A stretch of 64,000 nt of DNA from Lichenicoccus sp964247695 (GTDB lineage Bacteria; Pseudomonadota; Alphaproteobacteria; Acetobacterales; Acetobacteraceae): NCBI GenBank assembly GCA_964247695.1, contig CAXTVI010000012.1:1-64000 (forward strand), read 5' to 3'. Below, in pieces: positions 17,280 through 26,564 of the stretch. The notes below the pieces were generated by a model. That model was given only the letters and a program-made list of their open reading frames with translations, ran no database searches and was not told the origin of the DNA. The position numbers were made by a program, and so were the translations under genes. Positions within the stretch are counted from its first letter, which is position 1. Every line of letters begins with the position of its first letter.

Positions 17280-18626
17280 ATGCGCCTGTCCAGAAGCTTC
17301 CAGCCCACCCTGAAGGAGAACCCGGCCGAGGCGCAGATCGCCTCCCACCGGCTGATGCTGCGCGCCGGGCTGATCCGCCAGACCGCCGCCGGCATCTATG
17401 CCTGGCTGCCGGCGGGGCTGCGGGTGCTGCGCAACATCGCGCAGATCGTGCGCGAGGAGCAGGACGCGATCGGCGCCCAGGAGGTGCTGATGCCGACGCT
17501 GCAGCCGGCCGAGTTGTGGCGCCGGTCCGGGCGCTACGACGCCTACGGCCCGGAGATGCTGCGCCTCGCGGACCGGCACGAGCGCGACCTGCTCTACGGG
17601 CCGACCAACGAGGAGATGATCACCGACCTGTTCGGCCAGTCGGCGAAGTCGTATCGCGAGCTGCCGCAGGTATTGTACCAGATCCACTGGAAATTCCGCG
17701 ACGAGGTGCGGCCGCGTTTCGGCGTGATGCGCGGCCGCGAGTTCCTGATGAAGGACGCCTACAGCTTCGATGCGGACTACGACGGCGCGGTCGCCACCTA
17801 CCGGCGCATGCTGCTGGCCTACCTGCGCACGTTCCAGCGCCTGGGCGTGGCCGCGATCCCGATGGTCGCCGATGCCGGCCCGATCGGCGGCAATCTCAGC
17901 CACGAGTTCATCATCCTCGCACCCACCGGTGAGAGCGGCGTGTTCTATGACGCCGCCCTCGAGGAGCAGGACTGGCTGGCGAGCAATGTCGACCTCGAGG
18001 ATCGTGCGGCCCTCGCCGGGTTCTTCGCGCGCGTGACCAGCCTCTATGCCGCGACCGACGAGAAGCACGACGCGGCGGCCTGGGCCGAGGTGCCCGCGGA
18101 TCGCCGGCGGGAAGGGCGCGGGATCGAGGTGGGGCATATCTTCTATTTCGGCACCAAATACACGGAGTCGATGGATGTTTCCGTGAGCGGCGCCGACGGT
18201 GCGCCGCTGCATCCCGAGATGGGCAGCTACGGCATCGGCGTGTCGCGGCTGGCCGGTGCGATCATCGAGGCCAGCCATGACGAGGCGGGCATCATCTGGC
18301 CCGACGCCGTGGCGCCATACAAGGCCGCGATCCTCAACCTCAAGCCGGGCGACGCCGCCTGCGACACCCTGTGCGAACAGCTCTATGCGGCTGGCCCGGA
18401 CGCACTGCTGCTCGACGACCGCACCGAGCGCGCGGGCATCAAGTTCAATGACGCCGACCTGATGGGCCATCCCTGGCAGATCATCGTGGGGCCGCGCGGT
18501 GCGGGTGCCGGCCGGGTCGAGCTCAAGCGCCGCGCCACCGGCGAGCGGGTGGAGCTGTCGCCCGAGGCGGCGCTGACCAGAATCGGGATGGACGTGGCAG
18601 GTCAAATGGCTGGTACCGGGGCCTGA
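17280..18626 (+). CDS. proS: Prolyl-tRNA synthetase, short form
   Basis: Class II aminoacyl-tRNA synthetase (448 aa) charging tRNA-Pro. The class II motifs are visible: motif 1 around LMLRAGLIRQTAAGIYAWLP, motif 2 FRDEVRPRFGVMRGREFLMKD (near 140-160), and motif 3 GSYGIGVSRLAGAIIE. The insertion (editing) domain of the E. coli type is missing, which is the normal state of alphaproteobacterial ProS; editing of Ala-tRNA-Pro must be done in trans. The stop overlaps the lolC start in a TGATG junction. Confidence 0.96.
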   Translation: MRLSRSFQPTLKENPAEAQIASHRLMLRAGLIRQTAAGIYAWLPAGLRVLRNIAQIVREEQDAIGAQEVLMPTLQPAELWRRSGRYDAYGPEMLRLADRHERDLLYGPTNEEMITDLFGQSAKSYRELPQVLYQIHWKFRDEVRPRFGVMRGREFLMKDAYSFDADYDGAVATYRRMLLAYLRTFQRLGVAAIPMVADAGPIGGNLSHEFIILAPTGESGVFYDAALEEQDWLASNVDLEDRAALAGFFARVTSLYAATDEKHDAAAWAEVPADRRREGRGIEVGHIFYFGTKYTESMDVSVSGADGAPLHPEMGSYGIGVSRLAGAIIEASHDEAGIIWPDAVAPYKAAILNLKPGDAACDTLCEQLYAAGPDALLLDDRTERAGIKFNDADLMGHPWQIIVGPRGAGAGRVELKRRATGERVELSPEAALTRIGMDVAGQMAGTGA

Positions 18627-19873
18627 TGTTCGGCCCCTTCGAGCGGGCGATCGCCGGGCGCTACCTGCGCGCGCGGCGCGGGGAGCGATTCGTCTCCGTC
18701 ATCGCCATCTTCTCGCTGATCGGCATCGCGCTCGGGGTCGCCACCCTGATCATCGTGATGTCGGTGATGAACGGCTTCAAGGCCGACCTGATGAGCCGCA
18801 TCCTGGGGCTGAACGGCGATCTCAGCATCACCGGCACAGGCGTGCCGATCCGCGACTACGATGCGCTGGCCAGCAAGGTCGCCAGCATCGACGGGGTGGT
18901 GTCGGCGACGCCCTTGGTCGAGGGGCAGGTGCTGCTCAGTGTCGGCAGCTACAGCGCAGGCGGCCTGATACGCGGCATGACGCAGGCCGACCTGCAGCGC
19001 CTGCACGAGATCAGCGGCAACATCATCAGCGGCAGCCTTGCGGACTTCCACGGCGACGACGCGATCGCGATAGGCGTGACGCTGGCGGAGCGCGCCAACC
19101 TCACCATCGGCTCGCACCTGACGCTGGTGTCGCCAAACGGGGCCGCGACCGCATTCGGCACCATCCCGCGCGTGCGGGCGTACCGGGTCGTCGCGATCTT
19201 CGATGCCGGCGTGAACGACTACAACGCCTCGTACGCGTTCCTGCCGCTCGGGGCGGCGCAGATATTCTTCCAGATGCCGCAGGCGGTGTCGCTGATCCAG
19301 GTGACGACGCGCGATGCGGAGAACGTGCGTCCGGTGACGCGCCGCATCCGCGATGCGCTGCCTGACCAGCCGCTGCGCGTGCTCGACTGGACGCAGAGCA
19401 ACAATGCGTTCTTTGGCGCGGTACAGGTCGAGCAGAACGTGATGTTCCTGATCCTGACGCTGATCATCCTGGTGGCGGCGTTCAACGTGGTGTCGTCGCT
19501 GATCATGATGGTCAAGGACAAGACGCGCGACATCGCGGTGCTGCGCACCATCGGCGCCGGGCGCGGCGCGGTGATGCGCATCTTCCTGATGTGCGGCGCC
19601 TCGGTCGGCGTCACCGGCACGCTGCTCGGCACCGGCCTCGGCATCGTGTTCGCGCTCAATATCGAGCATATCCGGCAGGCGCTGCAGTCGGTGACCGGCA
19701 CCAACCTGTTCAATCCGGAAGTGTACTATCTCGAGCACCTGCCGGCGAAGCTGGAATGGCCGCAGGTGATCCAGGTGATCGTGATGGCGCTGGTGCTGTC
19801 GCTGCTGGCGACGCTGTATCCGTCCTGGCGCGCGGCCCGCACCGATCCGGTGGAGGCACTGCGTCATGAGTGA
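18626..19873 (+). CDS. lolC: Lipoprotein-releasing ABC transporter permease LolC/E
   Basis: Inner-membrane permease (415 aa) that works with LolD to extract outer-membrane lipoproteins for LolA. It has an N-terminal helix (about 20-48), a large periplasmic domain (about 50-265) and three C-terminal helices in a FtsX-type domain. The start FERAIAGRYLRARRGERFVSVIAIFSLIGIALG is characteristic. Alphaproteobacteria usually have one LolC/E protein that forms a homodimer, and only one gene is present here. It is coupled to proS upstream and overlaps lolD by 8 bp. Confidence 0.93.
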   Translation: MFGPFERAIAGRYLRARRGERFVSVIAIFSLIGIALGVATLIIVMSVMNGFKADLMSRILGLNGDLSITGTGVPIRDYDALASKVASIDGVVSATPLVEGQVLLSVGSYSAGGLIRGMTQADLQRLHEISGNIISGSLADFHGDDAIAIGVTLAERANLTIGSHLTLVSPNGAATAFGTIPRVRAYRVVAIFDAGVNDYNASYAFLPLGAAQIFFQMPQAVSLIQVTTRDAENVRPVTRRIRDALPDQPLRVLDWTQSNNAFFGAVQVEQNVMFLILTLIILVAAFNVVSSLIMMVKDKTRDIAVLRTIGAGRGAVMRIFLMCGASVGVTGTLLGTGLGIVFALNIEHIRQALQSVTGTNLFNPEVYYLEHLPAKLEWPQVIQVIVMALVLSLLATLYPSWRAARTDPVEALRHE

Positions 19874-20573
19874 GGGGGGCGCCATGAGTGAGAGCCCGCT
19901 GCCACTCGCCCTGCGCGGGCTCCACCACGGCTACCAGAGCGGCGAGGGACGGCTCGAGGTGCTGCAGGGCGCGGAGCTGTCGCTGCGGCCGGGCGAGATC
20001 GTGGCGCTGGTGGCGCCGTCCGGCACCGGCAAGTCCACGCTGCTGCATCTGGCCGGGCTGCTGGAGACGCCGCAGGACGGCGCCGTGCTGATCGACGGGC
20101 GCGATGCCGGGCGACTGCCCGATCGCGAGAGGACCGCGATCCGGCGCAATGCCATCGGCTTCGTCTATCAGTTCCATCACCTGCTGGCCGAGTTCACGGC
20201 GCTCGAGAACGTGGTGCTGCCGCAGATGATCGGCGGCGGTGCGCGCAAGGTGGCGCGGGTACGGGCGGAGGCATTGCTGCGCGCCTTCGGGCTCGGCCAT
20301 CGCATGGACCATCTGCCGGGCAAGCTGTCCGGCGGCGAGCAGCAGCGTGTCGCGATCGCGCGCGCGCTGGCCAACCGCCCGCGGGTGCTGCTGGCCGACG
20401 AGCCGACCGGCAACCTCGATGTGAGCACGGCGGACCAGGTGTTCGACGAGTTGTTGCGGGTGGCTCGCGACGAGGGACTGGCCGGGCTGATCGCGACCCA
20501 CAACACCGAGCTGGCCCGTCGCATGGACCGCATCGTCACCTTGCGCGAGGGCCGCATCGTCGCGGTTGCGTGA
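19866..20573 (+). CDS. lolD: Lipoprotein-releasing ABC transporter ATPase LolD
   Basis: ATPase (235 aa) driving lipoprotein release with LolC. The Walker A is APSGTGKST (about 57-65), and the Q-loop region FVYQFHHLLAEFTALENV contains the HHLL(x)EFTALENV LolD motif. The ABC signature is LSGGEQQRVAIARAL, the Walker B LLADEPTGNLD, and the switch His is in ATHNTELA. The start at 19866 overlaps the end of lolC; an alternative ATG at 19884 (MSESPLP) would remove the overlap. Confidence 0.94.
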   Translation: MSEGGAMSESPLPLALRGLHHGYQSGEGRLEVLQGAELSLRPGEIVALVAPSGTGKSTLLHLAGLLETPQDGAVLIDGRDAGRLPDRERTAIRRNAIGFVYQFHHLLAEFTALENVVLPQMIGGGARKVARVRAEALLRAFGLGHRMDHLPGKLSGGEQQRVAIARALANRPRVLLADEPTGNLDVSTADQVFDELLRVARDEGLAGLIATHNTELARRMDRIVTLREGRIVAVA

Positions 20574-20577
20574 AGTC

Positions 20578-20609
20578 GTTGCCCTGCAACCGGCGCACCC
20601 GGTGCCGGT
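20578..20609 (+). terminator. Hairpins between lolD and the topoisomerase gene
   Basis: Two adjacent short hairpins follow the lolD stop: GTTGC-CCT-GCAAC (20578-20590) and ACCGGC...GCCGGT (20589-20609). There is no T-tract, so this is at best a weak or Rho-assisted end of the proS-lolCD transcript, or an mRNA-stabilising structure. Confidence 0.3.
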
Positions 20610-20618
20610 TCGAGCGGG

Positions 20619-21725
20619 ATGACGGATGACGAGACCGAGGTCCGGGCGCAGGCGAAGGCGGCCCGCCTGCATTACGTGAGCGCGCGCAAGCCCGGCTATA
20701 CGCGCGAAGCCGTCAAGGACGGCTTCCGATACCGCGACCGCAAGGGTGAGATCGTCAGCGACGAGGAGATCCTCACCCGGCTGCGCAAGCTGGCGATCCC
20801 GCCGGCCTATCGCGACGTGTGGATCTGCGCCGATCCGAAGGGCCACCTGCAGGCGGTCGGGCGCGATGCACGCGGGCGGCTGCAGTACCGCTACCATCCG
20901 GACTGGCGGCTGGTGCGCGACGAGGCCAAGTTCTCCAAGATGCTGCTGTTCGGCCGCAAGCTGCCGGAGCTGCGCGCACGCGTGGCCGAGGATTTGGCCT
21001 CGCGTGGCCTGACCCGGCGGCGGGTGCTGGCAACGGTGGTGGTGCTGCTCGAGCGCACCCTGGCCCGGGTTGGCAACGAGGAATACACCCGCACCAACAA
21101 GAGCTTCGGCCTGACCACGCTGCGCAATCGCCATCTGCGCGTGAAGGGCGAGGCGCTCACGTTGGATTTCCGAGCCAAGCACGGCATTCAGCAGCATGTC
21201 GAGGTGCGCGACCGCCGCATCGCCGGCATCATGAAGCGGCTGCAGGACATCCCGGGACAGGACCTGTTCCAGTATCTCGACGAGGACGGCGAGCGTCATA
21301 CGATCACCTCGGCGGACGTGAACGAGTACCTGCACGAGATCACCGGCGAGGATATCACCGCAAAGGATTTCCGTACCTGGGCGGCGACCAATCTGGCGGC
21401 GCTCGCGCTGCGCCAGTTCGAGCAGTACGACACGCAGTCCGTCGCCAAGAAGAACGTGCTGCGCGCTGTCGAGAGCGTTGCAAAGATGCTCGGCAACACG
21501 CCGTCGATCTGCCGGAAATGCTACATCCATCCGGCGGTGTTCGACGGCTATCTCGACGGCAGCCTCGCCGCGACGCTCAAGCAGCGTGCAGAGGCGGCAC
21601 TTGATCCGAAGCATCTGCCGCACGCGCTCACCGCGGACGAGGTGGCGGTCATGGCATTCCTCAGCCGCGGCCTGGACGCGCCGGCGCGGGGCCACGAAGG
21701 CGAGGTCACGATCACTGTGGGATGA
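20619..21725 (+). CDS. DNA topoisomerase IB (eukaryotic/poxvirus type)
   Basis: Type IB topoisomerase (368 aa) that relaxes supercoils through a 3'-phosphotyrosyl intermediate. The N-terminal domain contains RKPGYTREAVKDGFRYRD and the DNA-binding LRKLAIPPAYRDVWIC block. The catalytic core has the Arg/Lys motif RVGNEEYTRTNKSFGLTTLRNRH, a second Arg near KDFRTWAATN, and the nucleophile Tyr in ICRKCYIHPAVFDGY. Bacterial members are scattered accessory enzymes, common in Rhizobiales and Acetobacteraceae. Its last 14 bp overlap the convergent membrane-protein gene. Confidence 0.92.
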   Translation: MTDDETEVRAQAKAARLHYVSARKPGYTREAVKDGFRYRDRKGEIVSDEEILTRLRKLAIPPAYRDVWICADPKGHLQAVGRDARGRLQYRYHPDWRLVRDEAKFSKMLLFGRKLPELRARVAEDLASRGLTRRRVLATVVVLLERTLARVGNEEYTRTNKSFGLTTLRNRHLRVKGEALTLDFRAKHGIQQHVEVRDRRIAGIMKRLQDIPGQDLFQYLDEDGERHTITSADVNEYLHEITGEDITAKDFRTWAATNLAALALRQFEQYDTQSVAKKNVLRAVESVAKMLGNTPSICRKCYIHPAVFDGYLDGSLAATLKQRAEAALDPKHLPHALTADEVAVMAFLSRGLDAPARGHEGEVTITVG

Positions 21726-23034
21726 TCGTGATGCGGCGCTTGCGAAAGAATTGCATCAGCCCGTGCGCGGTCCAGGAGTTCAGGGCCGGCTCGGCGTAGT
21801 GTCCGGTCGGCATTTCGACGCCTCCGGCGATCGCGGCTGCCGGCGGCAGGTCGAAGCGCATCGTCTCGGAATCGGATCGGCCACTGGCCCAATCCAGGCG
21901 TTGCGTCGCGGTGATGGCGCGCATCAGGCGGAAATCATGCAGGACCGGCGGCAGGCGAGGGACCGTCTCGATCAGGCAGGCGAGCATCAGCGCGGCCGGG
22001 CCGAGACCGGCGGCACGCACCCCCACCGGCCACGGCCGCACGGAGGCGACGCCCAGGGCCGCCAGCATCAGCACCACCCAGCACTGCCGCAGGCTCTCAT
22101 GGCGTTCGCAACAGGGCTGCCCGAACTGGTGCCAGGCGGCGGCGGAGATGGCAGCGGCGGCCAACGGCAACGCGATGGCGCAGGCTAGCAGCGCGCGGGC
22201 ATCCGGACGCGCGCCTGCCGCGCACCAGCGCACGCCGAGTAGGAAGGCCAGCTTCGCCGGCCAGAACGGGCGCAGCTCCCGCCATAGGTCGGGCAGCGCC
22301 GGCCGCAGGCTCTGCAACAGGGTGAGGTGGCCGACGGCTTCGGCCGAGACGAGGCGATGGTGCGCCACCTGCCAGAACACGAACCCCGTGACCCCGAGGC
22401 CGGGAAGCGCCAGGGCGAGGGCCTTGGCCGGGACATTCCAGCGCAGCGCCGCGACGGCAGGCGCCAGCATCGCCGCGAGGCACGCGCCGGCCTCGCTGCA
22501 GGCGGCGCAGGCGGCAAGGCTCGCCGACAGCGCCGCCGTTCCGGGCCAGGATTGGCCGCGTTCGTCGATGAGCAGGAACACCGCCATGCTGCTCGCGGCC
22601 AGCGTCGACAGGTAGGCGACGGCGCCGGCCGGCCAGTAGAACATCTCGCCGATCGGGTGGCCGAGCAGGAACAGGCAGCAGGCGGCGAGGCCGGTCAGCA
22701 CCCTGGGCCATTGCCAGGTCCGCATGCTGGAGAGGGTTGACGCGAACAGCAGCGTCCAGAGCAGGGCGAGGAACGGCACGGTCAGCGGCCGCTGCAGCGA
22801 CGCCGCCAGCCGGCCGTAGAGGTAGAAGATCGTTTCGGAAAGCGGGCGCGGGCTCCAACCGGCGATCCGGGCGTGCCACAGATAGGCGAGCCCGTCGTCC
22901 CGTGCGAAGGCGCTGCAGATGAACTCGTCGCCCTGCCAGTGCGCCTCCGGCAGCAGGGCCGCGTGCAGCGCCAGCACCCCGAGCATGAGACCGGCGGCCG
23001 GGATCACGAGTCGCGGCAGGATCTTCCTCGGCAT
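21712..23034 (-). CDS. Polytopic membrane protein, DUF6056-like
   Basis: A 440-aa protein with about 10-11 hydrophobic segments starting with a signal-anchor (residues 7-28). The first periplasmic loop contains GDEFICSAFARDDGLAYL and GWSPRPLSETIFYLYGR, the pattern of the DUF6056/GT-C-like membrane proteins, in which an acidic loop after helix 1 is the presumed active site. A role as a membrane glycosyltransferase is possible but unproven. It is divergent from dnaE, 59 bp apart, and its 3' end overlaps the topoisomerase gene by 14 bp. Confidence 0.6.
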   Translation of the reverse strand: MPRKILPRLVIPAAGLMLGVLALHAALLPEAHWQGDEFICSAFARDDGLAYLWHARIAGWSPRPLSETIFYLYGRLAASLQRPLTVPFLALLWTLLFASTLSSMRTWQWPRVLTGLAACCLFLLGHPIGEMFYWPAGAVAYLSTLAASSMAVFLLIDERGQSWPGTAALSASLAACAACSEAGACLAAMLAPAVAALRWNVPAKALALALPGLGVTGFVFWQVAHHRLVSAEAVGHLTLLQSLRPALPDLWRELRPFWPAKLAFLLGVRWCAAGARPDARALLACAIALPLAAAAISAAAWHQFGQPCCERHESLRQCWVVLMLAALGVASVRPWPVGVRAAGLGPAALMLACLIETVPRLPPVLHDFRLMRAITATQRLDWASGRSDSETMRFDLPPAAAIAGGVEMPTGHYAEPALNSWTAHGLMQFFRKRRITIIPQ

Positions 23035-23093
23035 GAGCCCCCGTCAGCACACCCCGGTGGGCCGGGCGGCGAGGCCGATGCTACACTCCGGCC

Positions 23094-26000
23094 ATGCCGA
23101 TCGCCGACTTCGTCCATCTCCGCGTCCACTCCGCCTATTCGCTCAGCCAGGGTGCCATACGGGTCGCCGACATCGCGGCCCTGGCCCTCGCGGATCAGAT
23201 GCCGGCGGTGGCGATTGCCGATACCGGCAACCTGTTCGGGGCGCTGGAATTCTCCCAGTACTGTTCCGCCAAGGGCGTCCAGCCGATCGTCGGCTGCCAG
23301 ATCTCGCTGGCGGCACGCAACGGCCGCTTCGGTGCCGCCCCCGAGCCCGTGGTGGCGCTGGCGCGCGACGCACGCGGCCTCGACAACCTGCAGCGGCTCT
23401 CCTCGACGGGCTTCCTGCACAGCGACCCGGCCGATCCCTGCGTCGGACTGGAGACGCTGTGCGCGCACGCCGAGGGCCTGGTCCTGCTGACCGGGGGCAC
23501 CCGCGGGCCGGTCGCGCGCCTGCTCGCCGAGGGGCAGCAGGACGAGGCGGAGCGGCTGCTGGCTGCCCTGAAGGAGGCGTTCGGCGACCGGCTGATGATG
23601 GAGCTGCACCGGCACGGCCTGCCGGTGGAGGCCGCGATCGAGCCCGGCCTGGTGACGCTCGCCGACCGCTACGGACTGCCCCTGGTGGCCACCAACGAGT
23701 GCTTCTTTGCCACCCCCGAGATGCACCAGGCGCACGATGCGCTGCTCTGCATCGCCCAGGGCCGCACGCTGGCCGAGCGCGAGCGCTGGCGGGTCACGCC
23801 GGAGCACTGGTTCAAGCCGGCCGCCGCGATGCGCACCCTGTTCGGCGACCTGCCCGAGGCCTGCGACAACACGCTGGCAGTGGCGCGGACGTGCGCGGTG
23901 ATGGTCGAGACCCGCAAGCCGTTGCTGCCGGTCTGTCCGAAGGTGCGCGCCGGCAGCACCGAGGACGAGACCCTGCGGGCGATGGCCGCCGAAGGGCTCG
24001 CCATCCGGCTCGATACCATGCGCGCGGATGCCGCAACCCGCGCCCAGTACGAGGCGCGTCTGGCGTTCGAGCTCGAGGTGATCGCGAAGATGGGGTTTCC
24101 CGGCTACTTCATGATCGTCGCCGACTTCATCCAGTGGGCGAAGGCGCAGGGCATCCCGGTCGGGCCGGGCCGCGGCTCGGGCGCCGGATCGCTCGCCGCC
24201 TGGGCGCTGACCATCACCGACCTGGACCCGATCCCGTTCAACCTGCTGTTCGAGCGCTTCCTCAATCCCGAGCGCGTCTCGATGCCGGATTTCGACATCG
24301 ATTTCTGCCAGGACCGGCGCGACGAGGTGATCGCCTACGTGCGGCGCGAATATGGCGGCGACCGGGTCGCGCAGATCATCACCTTCGGAAAGCTGCAGGC
24401 GCGTGCGGCAATCCGCGACGTCGGCCGTGTGCAGGGCCTGCCGTTCGGCATGGTCAACAAGGTTGCCGAGTTGATCCCGAACAATCCGGCGAAGCCGGTG
24501 ACGCTGAAGCAGGCGATCGACGGCGAGCCGCGCCTGCAGGAGATGCGTGACGCCGACGAGGCGACCGCGCGGCTGATGAAGACCGCGCTGCAGCTCGAGG
24601 GCCTGTATCGCCATGCCAGCACGCACGCCGCCGGCCTGGTGATCGGCGATCGCGACCTGGTCGAACTGGTGCCGCTCTATCGCGATCCGAAGAGCGACAT
24701 GCTGGTCACCCAGTTCAACATGAAGTTCGTCGAGCAGGCCGGGCTGGTGAAGTTCGACTTCCTCGGCCTCACCACGCTGACCATCCTGCAGCGGGGCGTG
24801 CAGATGCTGCACAAGCTCGGCTCAGAGGTCGATCTGACCATGCTGCCGCTGGATGACGGGCGCACCTACGCGATGCTGTCGAAGGGCGACACCGGTGGGG
24901 TGTTCCAGTTCGAGGGCGCGGGCATGCGCGACGTGCTCAAGCAGATGCGCCCGACCCGGCTGGAGGATCTGATCGCGGCGGTGGCGCTGTATCGCCCCGG
25001 CCCGATGGCGAACATCCCGGACTATTGCCGGCGCAAGCACGGCGAGCCGTGGGAGCCGCCGCACGAGGAACTTCGCGAGATCCTCGGCGAGACCTACGGC
25101 ATCATGGTCTACCAGGAGCAGGTCATGCAGATCGCCCAGAAGATGGGCGGCTACAGCCTGGGTGCGGCCGACCTGCTGCGCCGGGCGATGGGCAAGAAGA
25201 TACGCGCCGAGATGGATACCCAGCGCGAGATCTTCACCGAGGGCGCGGTCGGGCGCGGCATCGATCGCGACAAGGCGGTCGAGGTGTTCGAGCTGATGGC
25301 GAAGTTCGCCGATTACGGCTTCAACAAGTCGCATGCGGCGGCGTATGCGCTCGTCTCGTACCAGACCGCCTGGATGAAGGCGAACCATCCGGTGGCGTTC
25401 CTCGCGGCCTGCATGTCGCTGGCGCGCGAGAAGACAGACAAGCTCGCGGCGCTGCGCCAGGAGGCCGAGCGGCTCGGGGTAAAGGTGCTGCCGCCGGACA
25501 TCAACCGGTCGGCGGCGGACTTCACCGTCGAGGTGGCGGACGACGGCACCCAGTCGATCCGCTACGCGCTGGCGGCGATCAAGAAGGTCGGGCTGGGGGC
25601 GATGCAGGCAGTGGAGGCGGCGCGCGGTGATGCGCCGTTCCGCGATCTCGCGGACTTGGCCGCTCGTGTCGAGCCGCGCCAGATCAACAAGATGCAGATC
25701 GAGAACCTCGCCAAGTGCGGCGCCTTCGACAGTCTCGATGGCAACCGGGCGCGCGTGTTCATGGGGGCGGAGACCATCCTGCGGCGCGCGCAGGCGCAGG
25801 CGGAGGAAGTCTCGAGCGGCCAGATCGGGCTGTTCGGCGGCGCTGGCCGGGCCGAGACGCTGCGGCTGCCGGATGTGCCGGACTGGCCGGAGATCGAGCG
25901 GCTCGGGCTGGAGGCGGAGGCGGTGGGATTTCACCTGACCGCGCATCCGCTGGACAGCTACGGGCCGCTGCTGCGCCGGCTGGGCGCCACCCGCTGCACC

Positions 26001-26513
26001 GGGCTGGAAGCGGCCGCTGCCGCCGGCATCACCCGCGTGAAGATCGCGGGCTGCGTGGTGGACCGCAAGGAGCGCCCGACGCGTACCGGCGGCCGCATGG
26101 CCTGGGTACGGATCTCCGACGCCTCCGGCAGCACCGAGGTCACGTTCTTCTCCGAGGTGCTCGGCAAGTCGCGCGACATCCTGGTTCCGGGTCGCGCGGT
26201 GCTGGTGACGGCGGACCTGCGCCTGGAGGGCGAGATGCTGCGCATCACGGCTGCCGACGCGGTCGACCTGGATCGTGCCGCCGCCGAGGCCGGAGCCGAG
26301 ATGCGCATCTGGCTCGACCGGCCGGAAGCGCTGGCGCCGCTGAGCGCGATCCTCGGGCGCGAGCGCGGTGGCAAGGGCAGGGTGATCCTGCTGCCGTGCC
26401 TGGACGAGACGCAGGACCTAGAGGTTTCGCTACCGGAGCCCTACATGGTGACGCCGCGGCTGGCCCAGGCTCTCAAGCTTGTCGCCGGAGTCGCGCGCAT
26501 CGAGGAGCGCTGA
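23094..26513 (+). CDS. dnaE: DNA polymerase III subunit alpha
   Basis: Replicative polymerase (1139 aa). The N-terminal PHP domain begins at FVHLRVHSAYSLSQGA, though several PHP metal ligands are replaced, as is usual in DnaE1. The catalytic palm has GPGRGSGAGSLAAWAL and PDFDIDFCQDRRDEVI (the two active-site aspartates, about 399-403), with the third acid in the VKFDFLGL region. The fingers, the FNKSHAAAYALVSYQTAWMKANHP block and a C-terminal OB domain (about 975-1075) follow. The ATG at 23094 is preceded by TACACT (23082-23087), only 6 nt away, so the transcript may be nearly leaderless. Confidence 0.97.
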   Translation: MPIADFVHLRVHSAYSLSQGAIRVADIAALALADQMPAVAIADTGNLFGALEFSQYCSAKGVQPIVGCQISLAARNGRFGAAPEPVVALARDARGLDNLQRLSSTGFLHSDPADPCVGLETLCAHAEGLVLLTGGTRGPVARLLAEGQQDEAERLLAALKEAFGDRLMMELHRHGLPVEAAIEPGLVTLADRYGLPLVATNECFFATPEMHQAHDALLCIAQGRTLAERERWRVTPEHWFKPAAAMRTLFGDLPEACDNTLAVARTCAVMVETRKPLLPVCPKVRAGSTEDETLRAMAAEGLAIRLDTMRADAATRAQYEARLAFELEVIAKMGFPGYFMIVADFIQWAKAQGIPVGPGRGSGAGSLAAWALTITDLDPIPFNLLFERFLNPERVSMPDFDIDFCQDRRDEVIAYVRREYGGDRVAQIITFGKLQARAAIRDVGRVQGLPFGMVNKVAELIPNNPAKPVTLKQAIDGEPRLQEMRDADEATARLMKTALQLEGLYRHASTHAAGLVIGDRDLVELVPLYRDPKSDMLVTQFNMKFVEQAGLVKFDFLGLTTLTILQRGVQMLHKLGSEVDLTMLPLDDGRTYAMLSKGDTGGVFQFEGAGMRDVLKQMRPTRLEDLIAAVALYRPGPMANIPDYCRRKHGEPWEPPHEELREILGETYGIMVYQEQVMQIAQKMGGYSLGAADLLRRAMGKKIRAEMDTQREIFTEGAVGRGIDRDKAVEVFELMAKFADYGFNKSHAAAYALVSYQTAWMKANHPVAFLAACMSLAREKTDKLAALRQEAERLGVKVLPPDINRSAADFTVEVADDGTQSIRYALAAIKKVGLGAMQAVEAARGDAPFRDLADLAARVEPRQINKMQIENLAKCGAFDSLDGNRARVFMGAETILRRAQAQAEEVSSGQIGLFGGAGRAETLRLPDVPDWPEIERLGLEAEAVGFHLTAHPLDSYGPLLRRLGATRCTGLEAAAAAGITRVKIAGCVVDRKERPTRTGGRMAWVRISDASGSTEVTFFSEVLGKSRDILVPGRAVLVTADLRLEGEMLRITAADAVDLDRAAAEAGAEMRIWLDRPEALAPLSAILGRERGGKGRVILLPCLDETQDLEVSLPEPYMVTPRLAQALKLVAGVARIEER

Positions 26514-26531
26514 GCAGAGCCTGGCAAAGCA

Positions 26532-26556
26532 GGACCGGCTCAACTTGAGCCGGTCC
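26532..26556. terminator. Bidirectional hairpin between convergent dnaE and the sorbosone dehydrogenase gene
   Basis: A perfect 25-bp palindrome with 12-bp arms, GGACCGGCTCAA and TTGAGCCGGTCC, around a single C. As RNA this gives a 10-bp GC-rich stem with an AACTT loop on either strand. It sits in the 51-bp gap between two convergent stop codons. There is no long T-run on either side. Confidence 0.65.
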
Positions 26557-26564
26557 GCCAAGGA